Origin: UBA8752 sp002336475
Lineage (GTDB): Bacteria > Bacteroidota > Bacteroidia > Flavobacteriales_D > Sanyastnellaceae
Assembly: GCA_943846755.1 (NCBI GenBank)
Contig: OX044365.1
Span: 2,790,001-2,854,000 of the forward strand
Direction of reading: 5' to 3'
Length of the DNA stretch: 64,000 bases
Part shown: positions 27,523 to 36,423 of the stretch, piece after piece
Layout of the letters: the number at the start of each line of letters is the position of its first letter
Numbering within the stretch: the first letter of the stretch is position 1
Notes under the pieces: generated by a model
Told to the model about the DNA's origin: nothing
The model's database searches: none
What the model saw: only the letters and a program-made list of their open reading frames with translations
Translations under genes and position numbers: made by a program

Positions 27523-29688
27523 TTATTCCACGATCAACCGAAGGGCATTCAAGGTGGAGCCTTCTGACCTTATTTGGGCGAGGTACATGCCCTTTGAGAC
27601 GGTCTTGAGGTTGATTTGTCGGGGACCATGGCCCGACTGAGACAAAACGTTCCGTCCCTGAGCGTCGGTTAGCACCAAGGTCCAGGGTTGATCCACAGGC
27701 ACGCCGCTGAGTGAGAGTGTTTCGCGGGCGGGATTGGGATACAGCATGGGCACTGTTCGTTCAATTGATGTTACCGAGGATGTCGCATCGCACACGGTGA
27801 TGCCAGTGGCGCTTGAGGGAGATATCCCCGCTGCGGTTTCATCCACCAGAATGTTGCCTTCAGCGTCTTCAACTGTGTAACCATTTTCAGAGGAGAAGTA
27901 CCCTTGATTGACCACGAAATCGACATCACTGCCGTCTTCCAGGTCCACGTATCCGATCAGGTGCTGTCCGTTGAACCAGTATCCTCCAATGACATCGACC
28001 AGGACGATGCCGTCATACACGGCGATGCTGCCGACGTCCCAGCCGTCGAATTGGGAATAAAGGTTCACTTTCACCTGACCACATGCGGGTTCCGGTGTGC
28101 AGGCTTTCAATCCATATACACCCGAGGGCGATTGAAAAGTTGGGGTGGTAGAAGAGGGGGCGTCGGAGTCAAACAGCACCGTGCCTTCGGCATCTACGAC
28201 CTCAAAGGTTCCGGGCCATCCCGCGTAAACCGACACGTAGTTCATGTCTACCGTAGAACCTTGGTTTACGGCAAAGGCGAAGCTGTTGGAGGTGCCGTCG
28301 AAAACCGTGGGTGTACCCACCAGTACGTCGTCTACCAAGACTTGCATGTATCCATCCCAGCCCTCGCCAGCGGGTGCATACATGTTCAATGTCCATGTAC
28401 CACAGGTGCCTACAGGATTGGGGAAAGTGAAATCGATGACCGCATCGGTAACGTGGACCACACCGTTGTACGCCATGAGGTCAGCCGCGACAACCGTGGC
28501 GTTTTCGACGGCGATGGTGTTGCCGTCGACGTTCATTTGGATGTTCTCGCCCCCGTAGGAATTGAGGTTTTGGTTGTTAAAGAACTGGCTGCTTTCGTAA
28601 GGAACTTCAACGATGTGACGGCGGATGATCTCATCGAAATAGGGGGAGTCGAAGAGGTCTTGCATGCTGGCGAACCCGTTTTCTTGAGCGAACGTCACAA
28701 ACGCTTGGTCGGTCGGCGCAAAAACGGTGAAATGCCCGGGGGCGTCTTCGTTGTCATTGAGGACGGGTTGGCCGATGAGGTCGTCGTTGAGCAACAGGTC
28801 ATTGACGGCTTCTAAGAACACAGCATGGTCGTCGCTTTCGACGATGACCTGATATACCGTGGCGTTGGGCAGGCTGTCCGGAGCGAGGCCATAATCGATG
28901 ATGTGGACGACACCATTGAAGGCGGTATAATTGGTTTCCACGATGTTCACGCCGTCTACTTTGAGTCCATTGGGCCCTTGTGTGATGCTGAGGCTCTGGC
29001 CTTGTATTGTCGGAAGAGACATGCCAGGTTCAAGGTCTTCTGCGAGGTAAACCCCTGGGGCGATGTGGTACTTGAGGATTTCTGGCATGTCGTACATGCC
29101 AAGAAGGTCGAATTGGTTCAGGTTCATTAAGTCTCCCAGCGCTTCTACGGCCTCATCGTTGGGCAGAAAAACCGTCACCGGATCAATGCCATCGATGATG
29201 CCGGGGAGGTAACTCTGTAGGGCATAAGCCGATTGAAAGGCCTGCGGTGCTGAATCATCGCTATTCCACGCGGCCATCATGTCTGCGATGGTAAAGGCAT
29301 CTACCGTAATGCTGCCCACCATCCCCAGTTGGGCCTGAAACCCGATGCTCGAGTCGAAGTTGTACACCCCGGGCACATCAAACTGGATGACCCCCATGCA
29401 GGTGCCTTCCTCTGTGCCTATGGTTTCGTCGAGGAAGAACTCCACGGGGTTTCCCCACGAGGTTCCGGTGAGGGTATTGCTGATGCCGTTGATGTTGTGG
29501 GTGCCTTGCACATTGATGAAGGCCACAGTTTCACCGGGTTCGATGGTCAATTCCGAGGGAGCGAAGTAGTAGTCCGCCATCACGATGGTGTGGTCGGCTT
29601 CGCACTGTGCATTGGCAGCCGGTGTTGGCATGACCAGTGTTGCAAAAGCGCAGAGAAGGATGGAGAAACAGGAGGGCTGATGGAGCAT
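27523..29688 (-). CDS. Secreted FAS1 (fasciclin) protein with cupredoxin-like N-domain and T9SS tail
   Basis: A probable adhesion or matrix protein. The ATG at 29688 gives a signal peptide (FSILLCAFATLVMPTPAANA). Domain order: a cupredoxin-like domain (about 25-125; FAPSELTIEPGETVAFINV), two FAS1 domains (about 130-300 and 305-440; TVFLPNDEAVEAL, then FTVFAPTDQAFVTFA, each closing with NGVVHIID or NGVVHVTD), and two related beta-domains (TWTLNMYAPAGEGWDG; VKVNLYSQFDGWDVGS). A type A sorting tail (LYPNPARETLSLSGVPVD) ends the protein. The usual Cys and His copper ligands in the cupredoxin loop are replaced (YNFDSSIGFQAQLGMVG), so copper binding is doubtful. A paralogue with the same start architecture is at 54037-56676. 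Confidence 0.9.
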   Translation of the reverse strand: MLHQPSCFSILLCAFATLVMPTPAANAQCEADHTIVMADYYFAPSELTIEPGETVAFINVQGTHNINGISNTLTGTSWGNPVEFFLDETIGTEEGTCMGVIQFDVPGVYNFDSSIGFQAQLGMVGSITVDAFTIADMMAAWNSDDSAPQAFQSAYALQSYLPGIIDGIDPVTVFLPNDEAVEALGDLMNLNQFDLLGMYDMPEILKYHIAPGVYLAEDLEPGMSLPTIQGQSLSITQGPNGLKVDGVNIVETNYTAFNGVVHIIDYGLAPDSLPNATVYQVIVESDDHAVFLEAVNDLLLNDDLIGQPVLNDNEDAPGHFTVFAPTDQAFVTFAQENGFASMQDLFDSPYFDEIIRRHIVEVPYESSQFFNNQNLNSYGGENIQMNVDGNTIAVENATVVAADLMAYNGVVHVTDAVIDFTFPNPVGTCGTWTLNMYAPAGEGWDGYMQVLVDDVLVGTPTVFDGTSNSFAFAVNQGSTVDMNYVSVYAGWPGTFEVVDAEGTVLFDSDAPSSTTPTFQSPSGVYGLKACTPEPACGQVKVNLYSQFDGWDVGSIAVYDGIVLVDVIGGYWFNGQHLIGYVDLEDGSDVDFVVNQGYFSSENGYTVEDAEGNILVDETAAGISPSSATGITVCDATSSVTSIERTVPMLYPNPARETLSLSGVPVDQPWTLVLTDAQGRNVLSQSGHGPRQINLKTVSKGMYLAQIRSEGSTLNALRLIVE

Positions 29689-29873
29689 GTGTTTATAGAA
29701 ACTGTTTTGCAGTACAACCGTGACAAAGCTGAGATGTTCCTGCACAATTGGGGGCATGGATGACATTTTTGGCCAATCTATGTTGACCGTCCAATGTGAT
29801 TCCCTAGCGCGGCTTTGTCAAGAAGGAAGATCATTTTAAGATCGACCCAATGAGTTGGGCTTCCTGATGACCG

Positions 29874-30698
29874 TTATCCGATGATGTGGTATCCGCCGTC
29901 GATGTGCCGGATTTCGCCCGTGATGCGCAGGTCAGGCTGGAAGAGGTGAACGATTTCAAGGGCCAAGTCTCGAGGGCCCGCGTTGCCGAGCGGGCTCATG
30001 GATTCCGCCTTGGCGACATCTTTTGGCTCGAGGGTAGCACTGCCAGCCTTGCTGCCGAGGTAGGGCGAAAAGCGAAGTGCATTGACTCGGATTCCGTGAC
30101 TTCTGCCGAGTTCATCGGCGAGTGCTATGGTGATGCGCTCTAAAGCAGCCTTGGCCACACTCATGTTTCGGTAGGGGTGAAAGGTTACTTTTTCCGCTGC
30201 GATGTAACTCAAGGAGCAAATGGACGCACCTTTTTGAAGGGTCCCCGTTTTGAGCAGGTGGTGTGTGATGCGAATGAGAGAGAACGCGGAGATTCCAAGG
30301 GTATCGCAGAACTCATCCAGCGTCACATCAAGCAATGGCTTGACCGTCTTGTTGCGGATGGTTCGGTCCATTGCAATCGAGTGCAAGAAGCCGTCGAGGT
30401 GAAGTCCCTGTTTGGCTAGGGTTTCCGCCAAGTCGACCATGCTTTCTTCCTGCGTTGCGTCCAGAATCACGATGGGGGTGTCTTCGCCCAGTTCGGTTCT
30501 GACGGCGTCACGGAATGCGGTTTCGTTGGCGCTGAGGTAGGCTCGTGCTTTTTCGGACAAGTCCGCATGGTGTGGCGTAATCCCCAGGCCGGCGCAGACC
30601 ACTTGACCGCCTTGTTCGATGATGGCTTTGGCCGCATGCATAGCGAGGGAACCGGCGTCGGATATGCCGGTGATGAGAAAGCGCTTGTTGTTGAGCAT
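29874..30698 (-). CDS. fabI: Enoyl-[acyl-carrier-protein] reductase FabI-type
   Basis: An NAD(P)H-dependent reductase of trans-2-enoyl-ACP, the last step of each fatty-acid elongation round. The ATG at 30698 fits the FabI N-terminus (MLNNKRFLITGISDAGSLA); an upstream extension to 30794 is not FabI-like and overlaps fabH. The Rossmann glycine region is GISDAGSLAM. The active-site pattern YRNMSVAKAALE keeps the Tyr-x6-Lys of FabI, and the usual second aromatic is His or Phe in KVTFHPYRNM. The end (GEIRHIDGGYHIIG) matches family members. At 274 residues it is slightly longer than E. coli FabI. It starts 2 bp after the fabH stop codon, so the two are co-translated. It may be an additional, specialised copy. 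Confidence 0.88.
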   Translation of the reverse strand: MLNNKRFLITGISDAGSLAMHAAKAIIEQGGQVVCAGLGITPHHADLSEKARAYLSANETAFRDAVRTELGEDTPIVILDATQEESMVDLAETLAKQGLHLDGFLHSIAMDRTIRNKTVKPLLDVTLDEFCDTLGISAFSLIRITHHLLKTGTLQKGASICSLSYIAAEKVTFHPYRNMSVAKAALERITIALADELGRSHGIRVNALRFSPYLGSKAGSATLEPKDVAKAESMSPLGNAGPRDLALEIVHLFQPDLRITGEIRHIDGGYHIIG

Positions 30699-30700
30699 GA

Positions 30701-31672
30701 TCAGTACTTGTAAAGGGCTGTGCCCCATGTCCATCCCGCGCCGACTGCGGCGAAGAGCAGGTGGTCTCCTGGGTTGAACGTCTCGTTTCGCCACGTTTCA
30801 TCCAGAACAATGGGAATGGTGCCGCCCGAAGTGTTGGCGTACCGGTCCATGTTCGTGCGCACTTTTTCCCAGGGAAGGCCCACCCTTCGGGCGACCTCTT
30901 CCAGGATTTTTATGCTCGGCTGGTGGGGCAGCATGCAGGCGATATCATCAATGCTCACGCCCGTTTTTTCGAGCACCTTTTCGATCGATGCGGGAACCGC
31001 TTTAATGGCGGTCTGGTAAACGGCCTGTCCGTCCATTTGAAAGCAGTGGAGCCCTTGGGCCAACGTCTCCTCGCTGGCGGGCCGTTCGGAGCCTCCTGCA
31101 GGCACTGTGAAACCGTCCCGTCCGGAACCGTCGGTATTCATGTCGAATCCGATGAACCCCCGGTCTTCCTCAGTGGCAGAAAGCAGAAGGGCTCCGGCGC
31201 CATCGCCAAAAAAGACAGCGTCGCGCCGGTCCCAGTCGATGATGTTGGAGAAGGTATCCGCACCGATGACCATCACATTCTTGTAAAATCCGGATTCGAT
31301 GTATTGGCAAGCGGTGGTGAGGGCGAACAGGGCGCCAGAACAGACCGCGGCAATGTCGAAGCCGGCGGCGTTTACAGCGCCAAGCTTGTCTTGAATCATG
31401 CACGCTGATGCAGGCGCAGGGCGGTCGGGTGTCGCTGTGGCAAGGACAATGAGGTCCAGTTCAGACGCCTTCATTCCAGCCATTTCCAAAGCGCGCTCAG
31501 CAGCGCGGGTGGCCAGCTCACTGGTGGTCTCGCCTTGGGCGATGCGTCGCTCCTTGATGCCCAAACGCTCCTGAATCCAGGCGTCGTTCGAGCCTACCCG
31601 ATCGAAATAAGTGTTGGAAACAACATGGTCGGGCGCATAGGAGCCCGTTCCGATAATGACAGCTTTCGGCAT
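30701..31672 (-). CDS. fabH: 3-oxoacyl-ACP synthase III (KASIII)
   Basis: Condenses an acyl-CoA primer with malonyl-ACP to start fatty-acid synthesis. The catalytic triad is complete: Cys111 in DIAAVCSGALFAL, His251 in MLPHQPSIKIL and Asn281 in YANTSGGTIP. Its 323 residues are standard. The family glycine motif GDGAGALLL is also present. It pairs with fabI rather than with rpmF/plsX/accB, where the housekeeping fabH usually sits in Bacteroidota, so this may be a second copy with a different primer preference. The upstream region has a palindrome shared with the polysaccharide locus. Confidence 0.93.
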   Translation of the reverse strand: MPKAVIIGTGSYAPDHVVSNTYFDRVGSNDAWIQERLGIKERRIAQGETTSELATRAAERALEMAGMKASELDLIVLATATPDRPAPASACMIQDKLGAVNAAGFDIAAVCSGALFALTTACQYIESGFYKNVMVIGADTFSNIIDWDRRDAVFFGDGAGALLLSATEEDRGFIGFDMNTDGSGRDGFTVPAGGSERPASEETLAQGLHCFQMDGQAVYQTAIKAVPASIEKVLEKTGVSIDDIACMLPHQPSIKILEEVARRVGLPWEKVRTNMDRYANTSGGTIPIVLDETWRNETFNPGDHLLFAAVGAGWTWGTALYKY

Positions 31673-31730
31673 GTGGTGAAATCAAACGCAATGATAGGGC
31701 CCCCTTTATTCAAAATACTGATTGTCAAAC

Positions 31731-31745
31731 GTGTATGATGTACAC
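31731..31745. promoter_or_regulatory. Palindrome GTGTATGATGTACAC upstream of fabH
   Basis: A 15-bp near-palindrome (GTGTA and TACAC arms), 58 bp before the fabH ATG and 107 bp before the rhodanese ATG. It has the same geometry as the perfect site before susC. Either gene could be the target; fabH is nearer. Confidence 0.45.
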
Positions 31746-31852
31746 GGTTTGGGCCAAGTGGCCACCGGTTACCGCGGTTTGCTCAAAGCCTGTGCAACCT
31801 ATGGTGCACTTCGCGCATTCCTTACACCAGAGCTTTGTAAAAAACCTGTGAT

Positions 31853-32164
31853 ATGTTTTTCATGAAACCCAAATCAGAATGTTCCCGAGAGGATGTTCTC
31901 CAAGCCCAAAAAGAGGAGGGCAGCATCATCATCGATTGTCGCACACCAGGAGAAGTGGCGGGAGGCGCAGTGGGCGGGGCCATGGTCTTGGATTGGATGG
32001 GAGGCGAATTCAAAGCGAAGGCGCCTTCGTTGGACAAGTCCAAGACGTACTATCTCTACTGCCGGAGTGGAAACCGCAGTGGTCAGGCGGCTTCCATGCT
32101 CAAGGCCCAAGGCTTTGAAAACGTGTTCAATGCCGGTGCGTTCAGCGGATTGGAAGGGCTCTGA
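31853..32164 (+). CDS. Single-domain rhodanese-like protein
   Basis: A small cytosolic sulfur-carrier or sulfurtransferase of 103 residues, the usual size for one-domain rhodaneses. The active-site loop is YCRSGNRSGQAA, with Cys at the loop start and a six-residue loop CRSGNR characteristic of active thiosulfate/persulfide enzymes. The N-terminal signature SIIIDCRTPGEVAGGAVGGA and the C-terminal GFENVFNAGAFSGLEGL complete the fold. There is no signal peptide. The gene diverges from fabH. The persulfide donor and acceptor are unknown. An alternative ATG at 31862 removes three residues. Confidence 0.92.
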   Translation: MFFMKPKSECSREDVLQAQKEEGSIIIDCRTPGEVAGGAVGGAMVLDWMGGEFKAKAPSLDKSKTYYLYCRSGNRSGQAASMLKAQGFENVFNAGAFSGLEGL

Positions 32165-32174
32165 TTGAAATTGG

Positions 32175-32194
32175 ACCTCCCGCAAAAGGGAGGT
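32175..32194. other. Short hairpin after the rhodanese gene
   Basis: ACCTCCC (32175-32181) pairs with GGGAGGT (32188-32194) over a GCAAAA loop. No T run follows on either strand, so it may be an mRNA-stabilising hairpin rather than a terminator. A GTG at 32193 lies in its 3' arm, which argues against using that codon as the start of the next gene. Confidence 0.4.
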
Positions 32195-32228
32195 GCGGGG
32201 ATTCAACGGAATTCGTCATCTTGATGGC

Positions 32229-34205
32229 GTGAAATCCAATTTGAAAAACGCCTTGTTGGCTGGCCTCATCGTGGTGGCCTGGAGTGGTCAGGTGACCGCC
32301 CAATGCAATGCCTGCGAGGCAGACCCCAATTGCACGTCTTCGGACGGTTTCCCCACCTTGTGTCCATTGGAATTGCCCAGCGGAACCGCGGGTGAACCCT
32401 ACGAGACGGTCATCACCTTTTTTCTGCCTGCAGAAATCACCGATCCGGGTTCCGGCCTCGTGGCCACCTTGAACAGTGTGGCCATCACCAACATCTCAGG
32501 CGTTCCGCCGGGCATGGACATTGAACTCGATGATCCCGATGCCCTGTACGAACCCTCCTCAGGCCAGAACAGCGGCTGTGCCACCCTCTGTGGGACACCC
32601 ACTTTTGCCGGCGCCTTTGAAATCCAAATCAACATCCTCGCGGTGGTCACGGCATTGGGCTTTGAACAGGAGGTTCCCGAGGGATTTTCCTTGCCTTTGA
32701 TCGTTGAGCCTGGCGCAGGGGGGACGTCTTCGTTCACTTTTTCTCCCTCTGCAGGCTGTGGCGAAGTGTCGGCTGATTTTACAGCGACGGTGTTTGGTGA
32801 GGGCAATCAAATCACCGCGCACCAATGGGATTTTGGTGCTTTTGGAACCCAGAATGGAGACCAAGCCAATGGCGTGCTCTTCGATGTTCCCGGACTTCAC
32901 GAGGTGACATTGGAAACGGTCATCCAGGACCAGGTCTTGAACCAGGTCGAGCTTTTCAATACCGGCGGAGGCGGATGGGACGATTTCTTTGGCAACCCCG
33001 ATCCGTATTTCACCTTGAAGGATGGCAACGAAACCGTGGTCTACACTTCCAGCACTTTCGATGCCACCACCTCCGGAACTTGGTCCGGCTTGGGCATTGT
33101 GCTCAACAATCCCCCGTATTCCATCGACTTCTATGACGAGGACTTGCTCGATGGTGACGATTGGCTGGGTTGGGCCCCTTTTTCGCCCAACGGACCGGGT
33201 GCCATCAATGTCGACGCCAATCCCAGCAACGCCCAATTGACCATAGGACTCAATCCTGTGGTGGTGGTCATGGATGTGGCTGAGGTCCTGGTGAATCCCT
33301 TGCCCGAGGTGGAAATTTACCAGGCTGGTCCCAACAGTTTGGCGTGCGACAATGACAGCCTGCTTCAATACCAATGGTACATGGATGGTATGGCTATTGA
33401 AGGCGTGAACGCGCCCCTGTTCCAACCTTCTGTGAGCGGGTGGTACACCGTCTTGGGTTTGGATTCAAGCGGTTGTTCTGCCTCTTCGGACAGCCTGCTT
33501 TTTTGCCTGCCCAATGCACCCATGGCCCTTGATTTGATTGAAGCCAATGGCTCGCCCATGGCCTTGGTGACCGAGGCGGACCTCGATGCTTGGGTCTGGC
33601 ATTTCAGCGGTGCCGAACCAGATACCGTCTCGGAAGGTGGCGATACCTGGTTCCCCATCGAAAGTGGGTGGTATTGGGTGGAATCGGAGTCGGCTTTGGG
33701 CTGCCCCATTGTCAGCGACTCCCTGCTGGTGTGTTGGCCTTTGGCTGCGCCTACCGTCACCCAAGACGCGGAGGGGAATCTGGTCACAGAAGCGGGATTT
33801 GCAGCTTACCAATGGTGGGAGGACGACATGCCCATGGCAGGGGAGGAAGGGGCCACGCTCCTGAACCCTGGCGAAGGAACGTACGTGGTCACCGTGACCG
33901 ATTTTGTCGGTTGCCCAGCGGTTGAAAGTGCAGCCACGACCTATGTGGGAATGGCAACGATTGATGACCATTGGAGTGTGGCTCCCAATCCATTTCAAAT
34001 GCGGCTTCAGCTGTCAGCAGGCCGAGCATGGGCGGGCGGTGAAGCGGTGTTGATGGACCTCTCTGGCCGCGTCTTGGAACAACACGCATTGTCAGGGTCA
34101 CCGGTGTCCTGGGACCTCGGGATCTGGCCTGCGGGGACTTACTTGCTGCGGCTCAAGGCTCAAGACGGTCGAATGTCGTCTGCCCAGCGTGTGGTCAAGC
34201 GGTAG
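32229..34205 (+). CDS. Secreted Ig/PKD-like protein with T9SS type A tail
   Basis: An exported protein of about 658 residues with no enzymatic motif. The GTG at 32229 (VKSNLKNALLAGLIVVAWSG) gives a compact signal peptide ending before QCNACEADP. A GTG at 32193 is also in frame but sits in a hairpin; no ATG fits. The N-terminal part is Cys-rich, followed by a putative Ig domain (PSGTAGEPYETVITFFLPAE), a PKD-like domain (ITAHQWDFGAFGTQNGDQA), and an anchoring-like beta-domain (WDDFFGNPDPYFTLKDG) typical of hypothetical T9SS substrates. Three repeats follow with the pattern ..QWYMDGMAIEGVNAPLFQP.., each ending in a DSLL-CxP motif. The tail is SVAPNPFQMRLQLSAGRAWA. It is likely a surface or matrix protein. 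Confidence 0.8.
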   Translation: MKSNLKNALLAGLIVVAWSGQVTAQCNACEADPNCTSSDGFPTLCPLELPSGTAGEPYETVITFFLPAEITDPGSGLVATLNSVAITNISGVPPGMDIELDDPDALYEPSSGQNSGCATLCGTPTFAGAFEIQINILAVVTALGFEQEVPEGFSLPLIVEPGAGGTSSFTFSPSAGCGEVSADFTATVFGEGNQITAHQWDFGAFGTQNGDQANGVLFDVPGLHEVTLETVIQDQVLNQVELFNTGGGGWDDFFGNPDPYFTLKDGNETVVYTSSTFDATTSGTWSGLGIVLNNPPYSIDFYDEDLLDGDDWLGWAPFSPNGPGAINVDANPSNAQLTIGLNPVVVVMDVAEVLVNPLPEVEIYQAGPNSLACDNDSLLQYQWYMDGMAIEGVNAPLFQPSVSGWYTVLGLDSSGCSASSDSLLFCLPNAPMALDLIEANGSPMALVTEADLDAWVWHFSGAEPDTVSEGGDTWFPIESGWYWVESESALGCPIVSDSLLVCWPLAAPTVTQDAEGNLVTEAGFAAYQWWEDDMPMAGEEGATLLNPGEGTYVVTVTDFVGCPAVESAATTYVGMATIDDHWSVAPNPFQMRLQLSAGRAWAGGEAVLMDLSGRVLEQHALSGSPVSWDLGIWPAGTYLLRLKAQDGRMSSAQRVVKR

Positions 34206-34268
34206 CCTTGGACGGGCTAAACCTGGTCAACACCTGTGCGTCTTAACAGTGTACTTTACTTCTTTGGC

Positions 34269-36272
34269 ATGACGCAGCGGTTTCTATGGTTGGTATTGGT
34301 TTTTTGGGCGGGAACAGGCGCAGCCATTCGAGCCCAATCTCTCGGCGGTCCCGGTGATTTAAGCCTGGTCCAATCATGGCCCCAAGAGCCCGATGGATGG
34401 TCTTATCCCGTGGCCGTCTCCATTCCTTCTGTTGCAGTGCCCGCCCAAGGATTTCCTGTCGGCATCCTCTTGCATGGCAATGGCGGCAATGGCCCCAGCA
34501 TGTTCAGCTTGGGCAACGACTTGCTCACGGATCACATTTTGGTGGCGCCCACGGGATACCTCAATTCTTGGAACCTCTGTGGCGAGAACAGCGAGGCTCC
34601 GGACATCGCCATGCTCACAGAACTTGTCGGGCAGCTGTCGGGGTTTGACAATGTGGATGCCAGCCACATTCGACTCATTGGATTCTCCAACGGTGCAGGG
34701 CTGGTGAACCAGGCTTTCATCGAGTTGGATGATTTGGGGATCGATGCGCTGGTGGCCTTTGTATCGCAGATGAATGAGCCCCAGTATCACGAAGGAGAAT
34801 TTCACCGTCCGTCCGGGACGACGGATGCTCCGCAGCCTTATTGCGGCTACAATGAAGTGGCTGTTCCGGTTTTGGGTCGCCGTTACCTGTCCATCTGCAA
34901 CGACAACGACCCCGTAATCCCCTACGGCGGGGGTCCGGCGGTGGGCAATGTTTTTTTGCCTGCGGAGGTGGCCATACATCAAGTGGCGGTGCAGCAGGGC
35001 CACGTGGGACCTCCCGTGACAGGGGTTTCGGATGATGCCGCTGAAGTGACCGTGTTCAGTTATTTGGACGGGGATGTTGTGCTGGTGCGCGGTGGTGCAG
35101 GACACGGCACCAGCGAGGCCCAATTGGAATGGGCGACAGAATTCCTGGCTTTGGATGCCCCGGAGGATCCACCTGTGACGGACTGTCCCGAGGACCTGGA
35201 CCTCGATGGGCTCGTCTCGGTGGGCGACCTGTTGATGCTGCTTGGCGAGTTTGGGTGCACCGTGGATTGTGGCCCTCCAGACATCAATGGAGATGGCCTT
35301 GTGGGGGTGTCTGATGTGCTGGCCATGCTCAACGTCTTCGGCACGCCTTGCCTAGCAGTGCCGGAGGTTCCGGAGGTCATGGAAGCGGCCACCTATGCCG
35401 TGGATGTAGAGTCTGGCATTGTCTATGCAGAGGGGCTGAGCCACGATACGCTCAACAGTGCCACAGCCACAGCCATGCCCTTGCTGCTGGATGCCTATGT
35501 GCCAGAGAACGCAGGACCGAACCGACCCGCCATGGTGTTGATTCACGGCGGAGGATTTTTCGGCGGTTCACGCACGGCCCTGAGCATGGTCAACCTCGCC
35601 CAATATTTTGCCAGCCGGGGGTGGGTCGTCTTTTCCATCGATTACCGTTTGGCCAGTGACATGGGAACCGTGCCCCAGGCATGGGTGGACAGCCTGTCGG
35701 GCCTGTCGGTCGAACTGGGTTCACTGAATCAATCGTTGGCCATTTATCCCGCGCATCGGGATGCTAAGGCGGCGTTGCGTTGGGTTGTGTCCCACGCAGA
35801 GGACTACGAAATCAACACCGACTACCTAACCGTGGGTGGGGGCTCTGCGGGTGCCATCACCTCCATTGGTGTCGGCGTAACCGAATCCGAGGACTTTACG
35901 GAAGAGTTGACGGTGGATGAGGATCCGACCCTGCTCACCACCCACCTGGGAGTCGATTTTGAAGTGCAGACCATCCTTGATTTTTGGGGGTCGCGCATAT
36001 CGGTGAGCATTTTGGAAGGCAGTTATGGTGTCGAGCGGTTCGATCCGTCAGACCCGCCGCTGTGCATCTTCCACGGCACGGAAGACCCTACCGTCCTTTA
36101 CTTCAACGCTCTGGTTTTACAGGCGACGTATGAAAATACCGGTGTGCCGTATGTGCTGCACACGCTTGAGGGGGCCGGGCACGGACCCTGGGGTGCCAAC
36201 ATAGATGGCGTGGGTCTCCCAGCCCTGGCCTTCAATTTCATGGTGGCCCAACAGGCCCTTACGGTGCAGTAA
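34269..36272 (+). CDS. Two-catalytic-domain secreted esterase with central dockerin-like module
   Basis: An exported protein with two unrelated alpha/beta-hydrolase domains in one chain. The ATG at 34269 gives a signal peptide (FLWLVLVFWAGTGAAIRAQ); an earlier GTG at 34236 is less likely. Domain 1 (about 30-300) resembles PHB-depolymerase/feruloyl-esterase-type enzymes: oxyanion GILLHGNGGNG, nucleophile elbow GFSNGAG, late His in GAGHGTSEAQ. A dockerin-like pair of calcium loops follows (DLDLDGLVSVGDLLMLL; DINGDGLVGVSDVLAML). Domain 2 (about 385-665) is carboxylesterase/lipase-like: oxyanion LIHGGGFFGG, nucleophile VGGGSAGAIT, acid in HGTEDPTV, His in GAGHGPWG. Both active sites look complete. 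No T9SS tail is evident. Substrates may be acyl or feruloyl groups on polysaccharides or a polyester; this is inference. Confidence 0.85.
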   Translation: MTQRFLWLVLVFWAGTGAAIRAQSLGGPGDLSLVQSWPQEPDGWSYPVAVSIPSVAVPAQGFPVGILLHGNGGNGPSMFSLGNDLLTDHILVAPTGYLNSWNLCGENSEAPDIAMLTELVGQLSGFDNVDASHIRLIGFSNGAGLVNQAFIELDDLGIDALVAFVSQMNEPQYHEGEFHRPSGTTDAPQPYCGYNEVAVPVLGRRYLSICNDNDPVIPYGGGPAVGNVFLPAEVAIHQVAVQQGHVGPPVTGVSDDAAEVTVFSYLDGDVVLVRGGAGHGTSEAQLEWATEFLALDAPEDPPVTDCPEDLDLDGLVSVGDLLMLLGEFGCTVDCGPPDINGDGLVGVSDVLAMLNVFGTPCLAVPEVPEVMEAATYAVDVESGIVYAEGLSHDTLNSATATAMPLLLDAYVPENAGPNRPAMVLIHGGGFFGGSRTALSMVNLAQYFASRGWVVFSIDYRLASDMGTVPQAWVDSLSGLSVELGSLNQSLAIYPAHRDAKAALRWVVSHAEDYEINTDYLTVGGGSAGAITSIGVGVTESEDFTEELTVDEDPTLLTTHLGVDFEVQTILDFWGSRISVSILEGSYGVERFDPSDPPLCIFHGTEDPTVLYFNALVLQATYENTGVPYVLHTLEGAGHGPWGANIDGVGLPALAFNFMVAQQALTVQ

Positions 36273-36423
36273 ACCCCACCGACTCCTGAAGGGCCGAATT
36301 TGCAAAGTCCTGCGATGTGGCCAGCACTCAGGTGCCGCTTTTGGGCGTTATCCGATCCAGACTCCGATCCCCAGTATCGGCCAACGGACATTGAATTGGC
36401 TGGCGCCTTTCCGCTAAGTTCGC

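Noticed and set aside
32193..32228. GTG 32193 as the start of the T9SS protein
   Set aside because: The codon lies in the 3' arm of a hairpin, and the extra residues precede a better signal peptide that begins at GTG 32229.
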